Below the pieces are notes generated by a model that did no database searches, was not told the origin of the DNA, and worked only from the letters and a program-made list of their open reading frames with translations. From Nitrospinae bacterium AH_259_B05_G02_I21 (lineage in GTDB: Bacteria > JADFOP01), in contig JALLOF010000038.1 in the NCBI GenBank assembly GCA_027717595.1, positions 1-14,032 on the forward strand: a stretch of 14,032 nucleotides of DNA, written 5' to 3'. The position numbers and the translations under genes were made by a program. Below, in pieces: positions 6,880 through 14,032 of the stretch. Every line of letters begins with the position of its first letter. Positions within the stretch are counted from its first letter, which is position 1.

Positions 6880-8205
6880 ATGGTGGACGCGCCCTCCTAC
6901 GGGGTCGGGACCGACTGGCGGCGGTTTGAGCCGGTCCTGTTGCGCCTCATGGACGTGGAGGGCTCCGAGACCCTCTCGGTCTACCGCGACCACGGCGGCT
7001 ACACGGCCCTGGAGAAGGCCTTGGCCGAGTCCGCGCCCGACGAGCTAATCGAGCTCGTAAAGGACTCGGGCCTGCGTGGCCGGGGCGGAGCGGGGTTTCC
7101 GGCGGGACTCAAGTGGAGCTTCATCCCGAAAGACCCGAGCTTGCCGAAGTACCTGGCCTGCAACGCCGACGAGAGCGAGCCGGGCTCCTTCAAGGATAGG
7201 TACTTTATCGAGCGCGATCCCCACCAGCTCCTCGAAGGGATGTTGATTACGAGCTACGCCATCGCGGCGGAGCTCGCCTACATTTACATCCGCGGCGAGT
7301 TCGTCCACGGCACCCGGGTCCTTGAGCGGGCCATCGACGAGGCCCGCCAGGCGGGGTTGATTGGGAAGAACATCCTGGGCAGCGGGTTTAATTGCGAGGT
7401 ATACGTCCACCGGGGCGCCGGGGCCTACATCTGCGGCGAAGAGACGGGCATGCTCTCGTCGCTTGAAGGCATGCGTGGCGAGCCGAAGCTGAAGCCTCCC
7501 TTCCCGGCGGTCAAGGGTCTCTACGGCATGCCGACCGTCATCAACAACGTCGAGACCCTGGCCTGTGTGCCCCACATCGTCCAATACGGCGCCGAGTGGT
7601 TCAAATCCATCGGCACGGAGAAGTCGACGGGCCCGAAGGTCTTTTGTCTAGCGGGCCACGTCGAGCGGCCGGGCCTCTACGAATATCCGTTGGGGATTTC
7701 GCTGCGGGACCTGATTGAGGAGGTCGGCGGCGGGATGCTCGGGGGCCGACCCTTGAAGGGGGTCATCCCGGGGGGCTCGTCGACCGCAGTGCTCCCCCCC
7801 GACAAGCTCGACACCCCGCTGGACTTCGAGTCGGTGGCCGAGGCGGGCAGTATGTTGGGCACGGCGTCCCTCATCGTGATGGACAAGACCGTCTGTATGG
7901 TTAAAGCTGCCGCGAACCTCGCTCATTTCTATTCCCACGAGTCCTGCGGCCAGTGTAGCCAGTGCCGGGAGGGGACGACCTGGATGGCCAAAATTCTCGA
8001 CCGCATCGAGGCCGGCCGGGGACGCAAGGAAGACCTCGACACCCTGCTCGACATGTGCCACTCCATGAAGGGCACGACCATCTGCTTTCTTTCCGATTCG
8101 GCGGCCATCCCGACCGAGGCGTTCATCGCCCACTACGGCGAGGAGTTCGAGCAGCACATCAACGAGGGCCGCTGTCCCATAACACCCGTGGAGCGGCTCC
8201 GCTAA
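6880..8205 (+). CDS. nuoF: NADH-quinone oxidoreductase subunit F (51 kDa, FMN, NADH-binding)
   Basis: Oxidises NADH through FMN and passes electrons to a 4Fe-4S cluster (N3) at the tip of the complex I peripheral arm. The 441-residue protein has normal length and all signatures: GRGGAGFPAGLKW (67-79) for FMN/NADH, NADESEPGSFKDR, GAGAYICGEET (179-189), a GHVERPGLYE stretch, and the cluster ligands Cys356, Cys359, Cys362 (SCGQCSQCREG) with Cys402 (TICFLSD). It starts three bases after the nuoE stop with only a weak Shine-Dalgarno sequence, which suggests translational coupling to nuoE. It ends 15 bases before nuoJ; nuoG, nuoH and nuoI, the usual next genes in E. coli-type operons, are missing here. 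NuoEF-like modules also occur in hydrogenases and formate dehydrogenases, but the following nuoJ-N makes complex I the natural assignment. Confidence 0.96.
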   Translation: MVDAPSYGVGTDWRRFEPVLLRLMDVEGSETLSVYRDHGGYTALEKALAESAPDELIELVKDSGLRGRGGAGFPAGLKWSFIPKDPSLPKYLACNADESEPGSFKDRYFIERDPHQLLEGMLITSYAIAAELAYIYIRGEFVHGTRVLERAIDEARQAGLIGKNILGSGFNCEVYVHRGAGAYICGEETGMLSSLEGMRGEPKLKPPFPAVKGLYGMPTVINNVETLACVPHIVQYGAEWFKSIGTEKSTGPKVFCLAGHVERPGLYEYPLGISLRDLIEEVGGGMLGGRPLKGVIPGGSSTAVLPPDKLDTPLDFESVAEAGSMLGTASLIVMDKTVCMVKAAANLAHFYSHESCGQCSQCREGTTWMAKILDRIEAGRGRKEDLDTLLDMCHSMKGTTICFLSDSAAIPTEAFIAHYGEEFEQHINEGRCPITPVERLR

Positions 8206-8220
8206 GGGGAGCGAGGCATC

Positions 8221-8724
8221 GTGGCCGCCGTCGCATTCTACCTCGTCAGTGCCGTGGCTATCGCCTGCGCCGCCTTGGTGATCTTCCAGCCCAATGTGGT
8301 CTACAGCGCCCTGTTTCTCATAGGCACGCTTCTTGCCCTGGCCGGGCTCTTCTTGCTGCTCAACGCCCAGTTCATCGCCATCGTCCACATCATCGTCTAT
8401 GTCGGCGCCATTATGGTGCTGTTTCTGTTTGTAATCATGCTGCTCGACCTCGGGCGCGACCCGGCAGGGACCGAGCAGCTGCCCTACCAGCGGGGCTTGG
8501 GCATCGGCCTGGGGGTGCTCTTTTTGGCGGAGCTAGCTCTGATGGTTTCCTTTGGGGGGGGCCTCGCCGGAGCCCCTGAGGGCCCGCTGCCGGCCGCCTT
8601 CGGCTACACCGAGGTTCTGGGGCGGATGTTGTTCACTACGTATCTGTTTCCCTTCGAGGCCACGAGCATCCTTTTGTTCGTGGCTGCGATAGGAGCGGTG
8701 GTCCTCGGCAAGCGGCGAGGCTGA
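8221..8724 (+). CDS. nuoJ: NADH-quinone oxidoreductase subunit J
   Basis: Small membrane-arm subunit of complex I next to NuoK and NuoA, thought to take part in coupling quinone reduction to proton movement. The 167 residues contain about five membrane segments. The diagnostic third segment [18 protein letters not shown] (58-75) includes the conserved Tyr60 and Gly62 of the region that forms a pi-bulge in solved structures. The loop and last segment ([20 protein letters not shown]) also fit. It is somewhat shorter than E. coli NuoJ (about 184) in its C-terminal part. The GTG start at 8221 has GGGGAG nine bases upstream, right after the nuoF stop. The nuoK ATG follows 10 bases after its stop. 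Confidence 0.94.
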   Translation: MAAVAFYLVSAVAIACAALVIFQPNVVYSALFLIGTLLALAGLFLLLNAQFIAIVHIIVYVGAIMVLFLFVIMLLDLGRDPAGTEQLPYQRGLGIGLGVLFLAELALMVSFGGGLAGAPEGPLPAAFGYTEVLGRMLFTTYLFPFEATSILLFVAAIGAVVLGKRRG

Positions 8725-8734
8725 AGGAGCACGC

Positions 8735-9040
8735 ATGACCGTCGGTCTAGCCCACTATCTCTTCGTCAGCGCCGTCCTCTTTAGCCTCGGCGTTGTGGGC
8801 GTCATGGTGCGCCGCAACGCCATCATCATCTTCATGTCCATCGAGCTGATGCTGAACGCCGTCAATCTGACCTTCGTCGCCTTCGGCCGCTTCCACCACA
8901 CCCTCGACGGCCAGCTGTTCGTCTTCTTCGTAATGGTCGTGGCCGCCGCCGAGGCGGTCGTGGGCCTAGCCATCATCATCTCGGTCTTCCGGCTCAGAGA
9001 GAGCGTGGACGTGGACCGGATGAACCTCTTCAAGTGGTGA
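8735..9040 (+). CDS. nuoK: NADH-quinone oxidoreductase subunit K
   Basis: MrpC/MnhC-like membrane subunit of complex I lying between NuoJ and NuoN, part of the proton path. At 101 residues it equals the usual length (about 100). Three membrane segments are visible. The two functionally important intramembrane acids are present: Glu37 in [13 protein letters not shown] and Glu73 in [13 protein letters not shown]. The ATG at 8735 has AGGAG overlapping the end of nuoJ. nuoL begins 19 bases after its stop. Confidence 0.97.
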   Translation: MTVGLAHYLFVSAVLFSLGVVGVMVRRNAIIIFMSIELMLNAVNLTFVAFGRFHHTLDGQLFVFFVMVVAAAEAVVGLAIIISVFRLRESVDVDRMNLFKW

Positions 9041-9059
9041 CGCAGCGGGGAAGCCCGAT

Positions 9060-10964
9060 ATGAGCTACATCTGGCTGATTCTCTTATTGCCGGCTCTCGG
9101 CGTCATCATCAACGGCTTCTTCGCCCGCTGGGTCGGCCGCCGCGGGGTCTCGTGGATCGGCCCCGGGGTCGTGGGGCTCGCGTTCCTGGTGGCGTGCAGG
9201 GCCTTCTTCGATATATGGGCGCTGCCCGCCGATGGGCGCCTCGTCGAGGAGGTCTTCTACACGTGGATCGGCTCGGGGCGGTTCACAGTCGAGATGGCGC
9301 TCCAGATTGATCCGCTCTCGGTCGTGATGATGCTTGTCGTCACCGGCGTGGGCTTCCTCATCCACGTCTACTCGGTCGGCTACATGCACGACGACCCCGG
9401 CTACACGCGCTACTTCACCTACCTCAACCTCTTTACCCTGAGCATGCTCGTTCTTGTGTCGGCGAACAACTTCCTGCTCATGTTCATAGGATGGGAGGCG
9501 GTGGGGCTTTGCTCCTACCTCTTGATAGGTTTTTGGTTCGAGCGGGACAGCGCGGCCAATGCGGGGATGAAGGCCTTCATTGTCAACCGCATAGGTGATT
9601 TCGGGTTCCTCGTCGGCATGATGCTCATCTTCGTGACATTCGGGACGCTCGACTTCACCGAGGTCTTCCACGCTGCACCCGGGGCTCTGGCGCTCGGCGG
9701 GCCCACGGCGACGCTCATTGCGCTGCTGCTGTTCGTCGGTGCGGTGGGCAAGAGCGCCCAGATTCCCCTCTACGTCTGGTTGCCCGATGCGATGGAGGGC
9801 CCCACCCCTGTGAGTGCCCTCATCCACGCCGCCACGATGGTGACGGCCGGCGTCTATATGTTGGCCCGCTGCAGCGCCCTGTACGTGCTGGCGCCCTTCG
9901 CGCTCGCCGTGGTCGCCACGGTTGGGGTGGCCACGGCGCTGTTCGCCGCGACCATCGGGCTCGTGCAAAACGACATCAAGCGGGTGCTGGCCTACTCGAC
10001 CGTCAGCCAGCTCGGCTACATGTTCACCGCCTGTGGCGTGGGCGCGTTCGGGGCGGCGATCTTCCACCTAATGATGCACGCCTTCTTCAAGGCTCTGCTC
10101 TTTTTGGGGGCCGGAAGCGTCATCCACGGGATGGGCGGCGAGCAAGACATCCAGAAGATGGGGGCCCTCAGGCGCCACATGCCGGTGACGCATGTGACCT
10201 TCCTCATCGCGAGCCTCGCCATCGCCGGCATCTTCCCCTTCGCCGGCTTCTTCTCCAAAGACGAGATTCTCTTCAGCGCCTTCGCCAGCGGCCACTACGG
10301 GGTCTGGGCCGTGGCGGTCTTCACGGCCTTCCTGACCGCCTTCTACATGTTCCGGCTCCACTTCTTGATCTTCCACGGCACCTCGCGGGTGGACCGGGAG
10401 ATGGCCAGGCACATCCACGAGTCGCCGCGGGTGATGACCCGTCCGCTGGCCGTCCTGGCGGTGCTCTCGGCCGTCGGCGGATTCGTCGGCATCCCCATCA
10501 TCTACGGCGGCAACAAGATCGGGGCGTTCCTCGCCCCGGCCCTCGCCCATACCGAAGCCCACGCCCCCCACGCGGGTGTGGGCACGGAGCTCGGCCTCAT
10601 GGCCTTCTCCCTGGCGGTGGCCGCCGTAGGCATCGCTCTGGCCTGGCGCTGGTATCTGGCTCGGCCCGAGGTGCCGGGCCGGATAGCCCAGCGCTACCGC
10701 ACGCTCTATAGGCTGCTGCTTAACAAGTACTTCGTGGACGAAATCTACGACGACCTCGTCGTAAGACCGGCCCGGGTCGGCTCGGAGGCCGTCTACCAAC
10801 GGTTCGATCTTAGGGTAATCGATGGGGCGGTCAACGGGGCCGGGGCGCTCGTGCGCTCGTTTGCCTCGGCCATCCGGGTCTATCAGACGGGCTACGTGCG
10901 CAACTACGCTCTCAGCATCCTCGTGGGCGTGGTGTTGGTTATGGCTTACTACCTCTGGTTGTAG
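9060..10964 (+). CDS. nuoL: NADH-quinone oxidoreductase subunit L (antiporter-like)
   Basis: The distal, largest proton-pumping subunit of the complex I membrane arm, related to Mrp antiporter subunits. The 634-residue protein carries the expected series of membrane segments and ends with the long lateral part: a hydrophilic stretch around NKYFVDEIYDDLVVRP and a last segment YALSILVGVVLVMAYYLWL. Key residues are present: Glu146 (GWEAVGLCSYLL) and Lys231 (VGKSAQIPLYVWLPDAMEGP), matching the Glu144/Lys229 pair of E. coli, plus the HAATMVTAGVY and KALLFLGAGSVIHGMGGEQD motifs. A GGGGAAG lies before the ATG at 9060. A loop near 10550 is rich in His and Ala (HTEAHAPHAG), common in variable NuoL loops. 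nuoM follows after 16 bases. Confidence 0.97.
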   Translation: MSYIWLILLLPALGVIINGFFARWVGRRGVSWIGPGVVGLAFLVACRAFFDIWALPADGRLVEEVFYTWIGSGRFTVEMALQIDPLSVVMMLVVTGVGFLIHVYSVGYMHDDPGYTRYFTYLNLFTLSMLVLVSANNFLLMFIGWEAVGLCSYLLIGFWFERDSAANAGMKAFIVNRIGDFGFLVGMMLIFVTFGTLDFTEVFHAAPGALALGGPTATLIALLLFVGAVGKSAQIPLYVWLPDAMEGPTPVSALIHAATMVTAGVYMLARCSALYVLAPFALAVVATVGVATALFAATIGLVQNDIKRVLAYSTVSQLGYMFTACGVGAFGAAIFHLMMHAFFKALLFLGAGSVIHGMGGEQDIQKMGALRRHMPVTHVTFLIASLAIAGIFPFAGFFSKDEILFSAFASGHYGVWAVAVFTAFLTAFYMFRLHFLIFHGTSRVDREMARHIHESPRVMTRPLAVLAVLSAVGGFVGIPIIYGGNKIGAFLAPALAHTEAHAPHAGVGTELGLMAFSLAVAAVGIALAWRWYLARPEVPGRIAQRYRTLYRLLLNKYFVDEIYDDLVVRPARVGSEAVYQRFDLRVIDGAVNGAGALVRSFASAIRVYQTGYVRNYALSILVGVVLVMAYYLWL

Positions 10965-10970
10965 GGGAGG
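10964..10970 (+). promoter_or_regulatory. Ribosome binding site fixing the nuoM start
   Basis: GGGGAGG overlaps the last base of the nuoL TAG stop and sits 10 bases before the GTG at 10981. It supports that GTG over an in-frame start at 10822, which would place 53 extra codons inside nuoL. Confidence 0.7.
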
Positions 10971-10980
10971 CTCGGGAGTT

Positions 10981-12576
10981 GTGAACACGGGCTTCGGACT
11001 CATCAGCCTCGTCGTCTTTCTGCCCGCCGCCGGCGCGGTTGTGCTCGCGTGCATGCCCCGCCGCCTCGGGCGCGTCTTTCCGCTAGGCGCGCTGGCCGTC
11101 TCGGCCGTCACGCTGGCGCTGTCGATCCCCCTGTTTACGGGCTTCGAGAAGGGGACGGCGGACTTCCAGTTCGTCGAGCGCCTCTCCTGGATTCCACGGT
11201 TCGGCATCAGCTACCACGTGGGCATCGACGGCATCAGCCTCTTTCTCGTTGTTCTGACGACCTTCCTCGGTGTGCTGGCCGTCTGGTCGAGCTTCGAGGC
11301 TATCACCGGCCGGGTGAAGGAGTTCTACATCTTCTTGCTGCTGCTCGAGACGAGCATGCTCGGGGTCTTCGTGGCCCTTGATTTCTTTCTATTCTACGTC
11401 TTTTGGGAGGCGATGCTTATCCCGATGGCCTTCCTCATAGGGGTGTGGGGCGGCAAGCGGCGCATCTACGCCGCGGTGAAGTTCTTCCTCTACACGCTGT
11501 TCGGCTCGCTGATAATGCTGGTTGGGATTCTGGTGCTCTACTTCTACCACCAGTCGGCCACCGGGCTCTACACGACCGACCTGCTCGCCTACTTCCCCCT
11601 TAAGCTCCCGCTCACCTACCAGAGGTGGCTTTTTGCGGCCTTTGCGCTCTCGTTCGCCATCAAGGTCCCCATGTGGCCGTTCCACACCTGGCTGCCCGAC
11701 GCCCACGTCGAGGCCCCGACGGCCGGAAGCGTCATCCTGGCGGGCGTGCTGCTGAAGATGGGCACCTACGGCTTCGTGCGGTTCTGTCTGCCTCTGTTTC
11801 CGGCCGCCAGCGTCCAGTTCATGCCGATTATCATGGCCTTGGCCGTCATCAGCATCATCTACGGGGCCTTTATGGCCATGATTCAGCCGAACATGAAGAA
11901 CCTCGTCGCCTACAGCTCGGTCAGCCACCTAGGCTTCGTCATGCTCGGGCTCTTCGCCATGAACGTCCAGGGCATCGAAGGCGGCATCCTCCAGATGATC
12001 AACCACGGGCTTTCGACCGGGGCGCTCTTCTTGCTCGTAGGGATGATCTATGAGCGGCGCCACACGATGATGATTGCCGACTTCGGCGGCCTCCATGCGG
12101 TGGTGCCCCTCTTTACCTTCTTCTTCCTCGTCACCACGATGAGCTCCATAGGCCTGCCGGGCCTAAACGGTTTCGTAGGCGAGTTCCTCTGCCTGGTCGG
12201 GGCCTTCCAGACCAATCGGCTGGCGGCCGTCTTAGGGACGACCGGCGGCATACTGGCGGCCGTCTACATGCTCTGGATGGTAAAAAGGGTCTTCTTCGGC
12301 CAGGTGGTTGACGAGGAGAATCGGCGCATGCAGGACATGAAGCCCCGCGAGCTGGCCATCATGGTCCCCATCGTGGTCCTCTACCTGGTCATCGGCCTTT
12401 TCCCGACGCCGTTCTTGAGCCGTATGGAGCCCTCGGTGCGCCACCTCGTGGCCCAGCTACAGGGTGCACGGCGCCAGATGACCGCCGAGCAGCACACACG
12501 TACGGCAGAGGCATTGACGGCTGGAGGCCATCGGGCGCGGGGTGGTGAGATGGCCGCCAGGGAGGTCGTCCGATGA
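10981..12576 (+). CDS. nuoM: NADH-quinone oxidoreductase subunit M (antiporter-like)
   Basis: Central proton-pumping subunit of the complex I membrane arm. With the GTG start at 10981 it has 531 residues and about 14 membrane segments. The conserved acid and base are Glu143 (FYVFWEAMLIPM) and Lys228 (FAIKVPMWPFHTWLPDAHVE), followed by the EAPTAGSVILAGVLLKMGTYG and NLVAYSSVSHLGFV motifs and, later, the broken helix region with QMINHGLSTGALFL. After the last membrane segment (about VPIVVLYLVIGLFPTPF) comes a hydrophilic tail of some 40-50 residues, rich in Arg, Ala and Gln, longer than in E. coli NuoM (509 in total). The last codons overlap nuoN by four bases (ATGA), a sign of coupled translation. 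Confidence 0.96.
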   Translation: MNTGFGLISLVVFLPAAGAVVLACMPRRLGRVFPLGALAVSAVTLALSIPLFTGFEKGTADFQFVERLSWIPRFGISYHVGIDGISLFLVVLTTFLGVLAVWSSFEAITGRVKEFYIFLLLLETSMLGVFVALDFFLFYVFWEAMLIPMAFLIGVWGGKRRIYAAVKFFLYTLFGSLIMLVGILVLYFYHQSATGLYTTDLLAYFPLKLPLTYQRWLFAAFALSFAIKVPMWPFHTWLPDAHVEAPTAGSVILAGVLLKMGTYGFVRFCLPLFPAASVQFMPIIMALAVISIIYGAFMAMIQPNMKNLVAYSSVSHLGFVMLGLFAMNVQGIEGGILQMINHGLSTGALFLLVGMIYERRHTMMIADFGGLHAVVPLFTFFFLVTTMSSIGLPGLNGFVGEFLCLVGAFQTNRLAAVLGTTGGILAAVYMLWMVKRVFFGQVVDEENRRMQDMKPRELAIMVPIVVLYLVIGLFPTPFLSRMEPSVRHLVAQLQGARRQMTAEQHTRTAEALTAGGHRARGGEMAAREVVR

Positions 12577-14030
12577 ATGTCGCGGCCATCAACATCTCCC
12601 TGGGCGGGATCGGCCCCCTGCTGATCCTCTCCGCGACCGCCCTGGTCGTGCTGGCCATTGATTGCTTCTGGCCGTCGGAGCGCCGATCCCACCTCGCCTA
12701 CGTCACGGTCGCCGGCTGCCTGGTGGCCCTGGGAGCGACCTGGCGCCTCTGGGGAGCGCAGGAGGCCGTGTTCGGCCGGATGATTATCGTGGACAACTAC
12801 TCGACCTTCTTCACCGGCATCTTCATCGTCGGTACGACTATAACCACCCTGCTGTCAATAGGTTACACCTCTCGCATGGGGATTGACAGGGCCGAGTACT
12901 ACGCTCTTTTGCTCTTCGCCACCGTCGGCATGATTATGATGGCCCAGGGGCTCAACCTCATTACGATTTTCCTCGGCCTCGAGACGCTCTCCATCTCCCT
13001 CTACATTCTGGCCGGGATACAGCGCCAACGTGCGGCCAGTATCGAGGCCTCCCTCAAGTACTTCCTCCTGGGGGCCTTCTCCTCCGCGTTCTTTCTCTAC
13101 GGCGTGGCCCTCACCTACGGGGCGACCGGCTCGCTCGATTTGGAGCACATCACGCGGGCCGTAGGCGAGACGACGTTCGCGAGCAAGCCCCTGCTGCTGA
13201 TAGGCGTGGGCCTGATGCTCATCGGGTTTGGCTTCAAGGTGGCCACGGTCCCCTTCCACGTCTGGACCCCCGACGTCTACGAAGGGGCGCCGACCTCGGT
13301 GACGGCCTTCATGTCGGTGGGCGCCAAGGCCGCCGGCTTTGGCGCCTTCGTTCGGGTCTTCTCCATATCGCTCCAGCCGCTCTCGCCGGACTGGACCCAT
13401 CTGCTGTGGCTCCTTGCGGTGGCCACGATGGTGGTCGGCAACGTCATGGCCATCGCCCAAACCAACATCAAGCGTCTGCTGGCGTATTCCTCCATCGCCC
13501 ATGCTGGCTATGTGGTGGTGGCCATGGTGGCGGCCAGCGCGCTTGGGACCTCGAGCGTGCTGTTCTACCTGCTGGTCTACACCTTCATGAACTTGGGTGC
13601 CTTCGGCGTGGTGTTGGTCTTGGGGCGCCAGGACGAGGAGGTGCTTGCGATCGATGACTTCGCCGGTCTTGGGCGCCGTGCCCCGGCCCTGGCCGCGGCG
13701 ATGGCGCTGTTCATGTTCGCCTTGGCGGGCATTCCCCCGACGGCAGGTTTCGTCGGTAAGTTCTACATCTTCTCTGCCGCCGTCCAGGGCGGGTTTGTCG
13801 GCCTTGCCGTCATTGGGGTTTTGGCGAGCCTGGTGTCCGTCTACTACTACTTCCGGGTCGTGGTGGTCATGTACTTCATGGAGCCGGCGGGGGAGATTCC
13901 CCTGGCTCCACGGAGCGCTCCGGCCACCGTGGCTCTGGTGATCGCCGCCGCCGCCACCCTGGCCTTGGGGCTCTTTCCGAGCCCCTTCATCACCGCGGCG
14001 AGCCGCTCGCTCGTGGCCGTGCTCTTCTAG
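12573..14030 (+). CDS. nuoN: NADH-quinone oxidoreductase subunit N (antiporter-like)
   Basis: Proton-pumping membrane subunit of complex I nearest the quinone-site end among the three antiporter-like subunits. The 485-residue length equals that of E. coli NuoN. Conserved charged residues are present: Glu137 (FLGLETLSISLYIL) and Lys222 (GFKVATVPFHVWTPDVYEGA). The family motifs IEASLKYFLLGAFSSAFFLYG, NIKRLLAYSSIAHAGY and FALAGIPPTAGFVGKFYIF also appear. The ATG at 12573 overlaps the nuoM stop and has GGAGG at 12561-12565 upstream; an ATG four bases later is out of frame. The stop lies two bases before the window end, so whether the operon continues is not visible. No terminator can be seen. Confidence 0.97.
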   Translation: MNVAAINISLGGIGPLLILSATALVVLAIDCFWPSERRSHLAYVTVAGCLVALGATWRLWGAQEAVFGRMIIVDNYSTFFTGIFIVGTTITTLLSIGYTSRMGIDRAEYYALLLFATVGMIMMAQGLNLITIFLGLETLSISLYILAGIQRQRAASIEASLKYFLLGAFSSAFFLYGVALTYGATGSLDLEHITRAVGETTFASKPLLLIGVGLMLIGFGFKVATVPFHVWTPDVYEGAPTSVTAFMSVGAKAAGFGAFVRVFSISLQPLSPDWTHLLWLLAVATMVVGNVMAIAQTNIKRLLAYSSIAHAGYVVVAMVAASALGTSSVLFYLLVYTFMNLGAFGVVLVLGRQDEEVLAIDDFAGLGRRAPALAAAMALFMFALAGIPPTAGFVGKFYIFSAAVQGGFVGLAVIGVLASLVSVYYYFRVVVVMYFMEPAGEIPLAPRSAPATVALVIAAAATLALGLFPSPFITAASRSLVAVLF

Positions 14031-14032
14031 AC

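Noticed and set aside
10822-10980. Upstream in-frame start for nuoM
   Set aside because: The 53 extra codons lie inside nuoL and do not look like a NuoM N-terminus; the GTG at 10981 has a good ribosome site and gives a normal NuoM start.
9084-11207. Two long minus-strand open frames (327 and 379 codons) opposite nuoL and the start of nuoM
   Set aside because: They lie antisense to clearly conserved genes, their translations are low-complexity His/Arg/Glu/Gly-rich sequence typical of GC-rich shadow frames, and they resemble no family.

Overview
This is a GC-rich stretch of chromosome from what looks like a Gram-negative, respiring, glutathione-making bacterium. A lipid-type acyltransferase and an AsmA-family envelope protein point to an outer membrane. 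A plant/proteobacterial-class GshA with a classical GshB points to glutathione synthesis, and the seven nuo genes to an aerobic-type NADH:quinone oxidoreductase (complex I). The sequence alone does not fix the taxon. A proteobacterial or proteobacteria-like uncultured lineage would fit, but this is inference. I found no mobile element, CRISPR array, tRNA or rRNA.

Left part (1-3783, minus strand): a two-gene unit, gshB (glutathione synthetase) followed after 12 bases by a very large AsmA-family gene. The AsmA frame stays open for 932 codons and runs off the left edge. The unit has a good sigma70-type promoter with an extended -10 at 3838-3867.

Centre (3784-6055): a divergent control region of about 225 bases carries the gshB promoter and two candidate promoters reading right. 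They drive a DUF374 lysophospholipid-acyltransferase-family gene and then gshA (glutamate-cysteine ligase). The two glutathione enzymes are therefore transcribed away from each other from one control region. A 26-28 base imperfect direct repeat with a short dyad lies just before both rightward genes.

Right part (6056-14030, plus strand): a 311-base gene-free stretch holds a near-consensus promoter (TTGACA-17-TAGAGT) and, in the long leader, a terminator-like hairpin with a T6 tract that could act as an attenuator. Next come nuoE, nuoF, nuoJ, nuoK, nuoL, nuoM and nuoN, closely packed with gaps of 3-19 bases and a 4-base overlap at nuoM/nuoN. nuoE and nuoF encode the NADH-oxidising end (2Fe-2S, FMN and 4Fe-4S sites intact). 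nuoJ-nuoN encode membrane-arm subunits with their key Glu and Lys residues present. nuoG, nuoH and nuoI, which commonly sit between nuoF and nuoJ, are absent, and nuoA-D are not in the window. The remaining subunits must be encoded elsewhere if the complex is complete.

Most of the window is conventional core metabolism. The points that merit a second look are the nuoF-nuoJ junction, the nuo leader hairpin and the repeated element before the acyltransferase and gshA genes.
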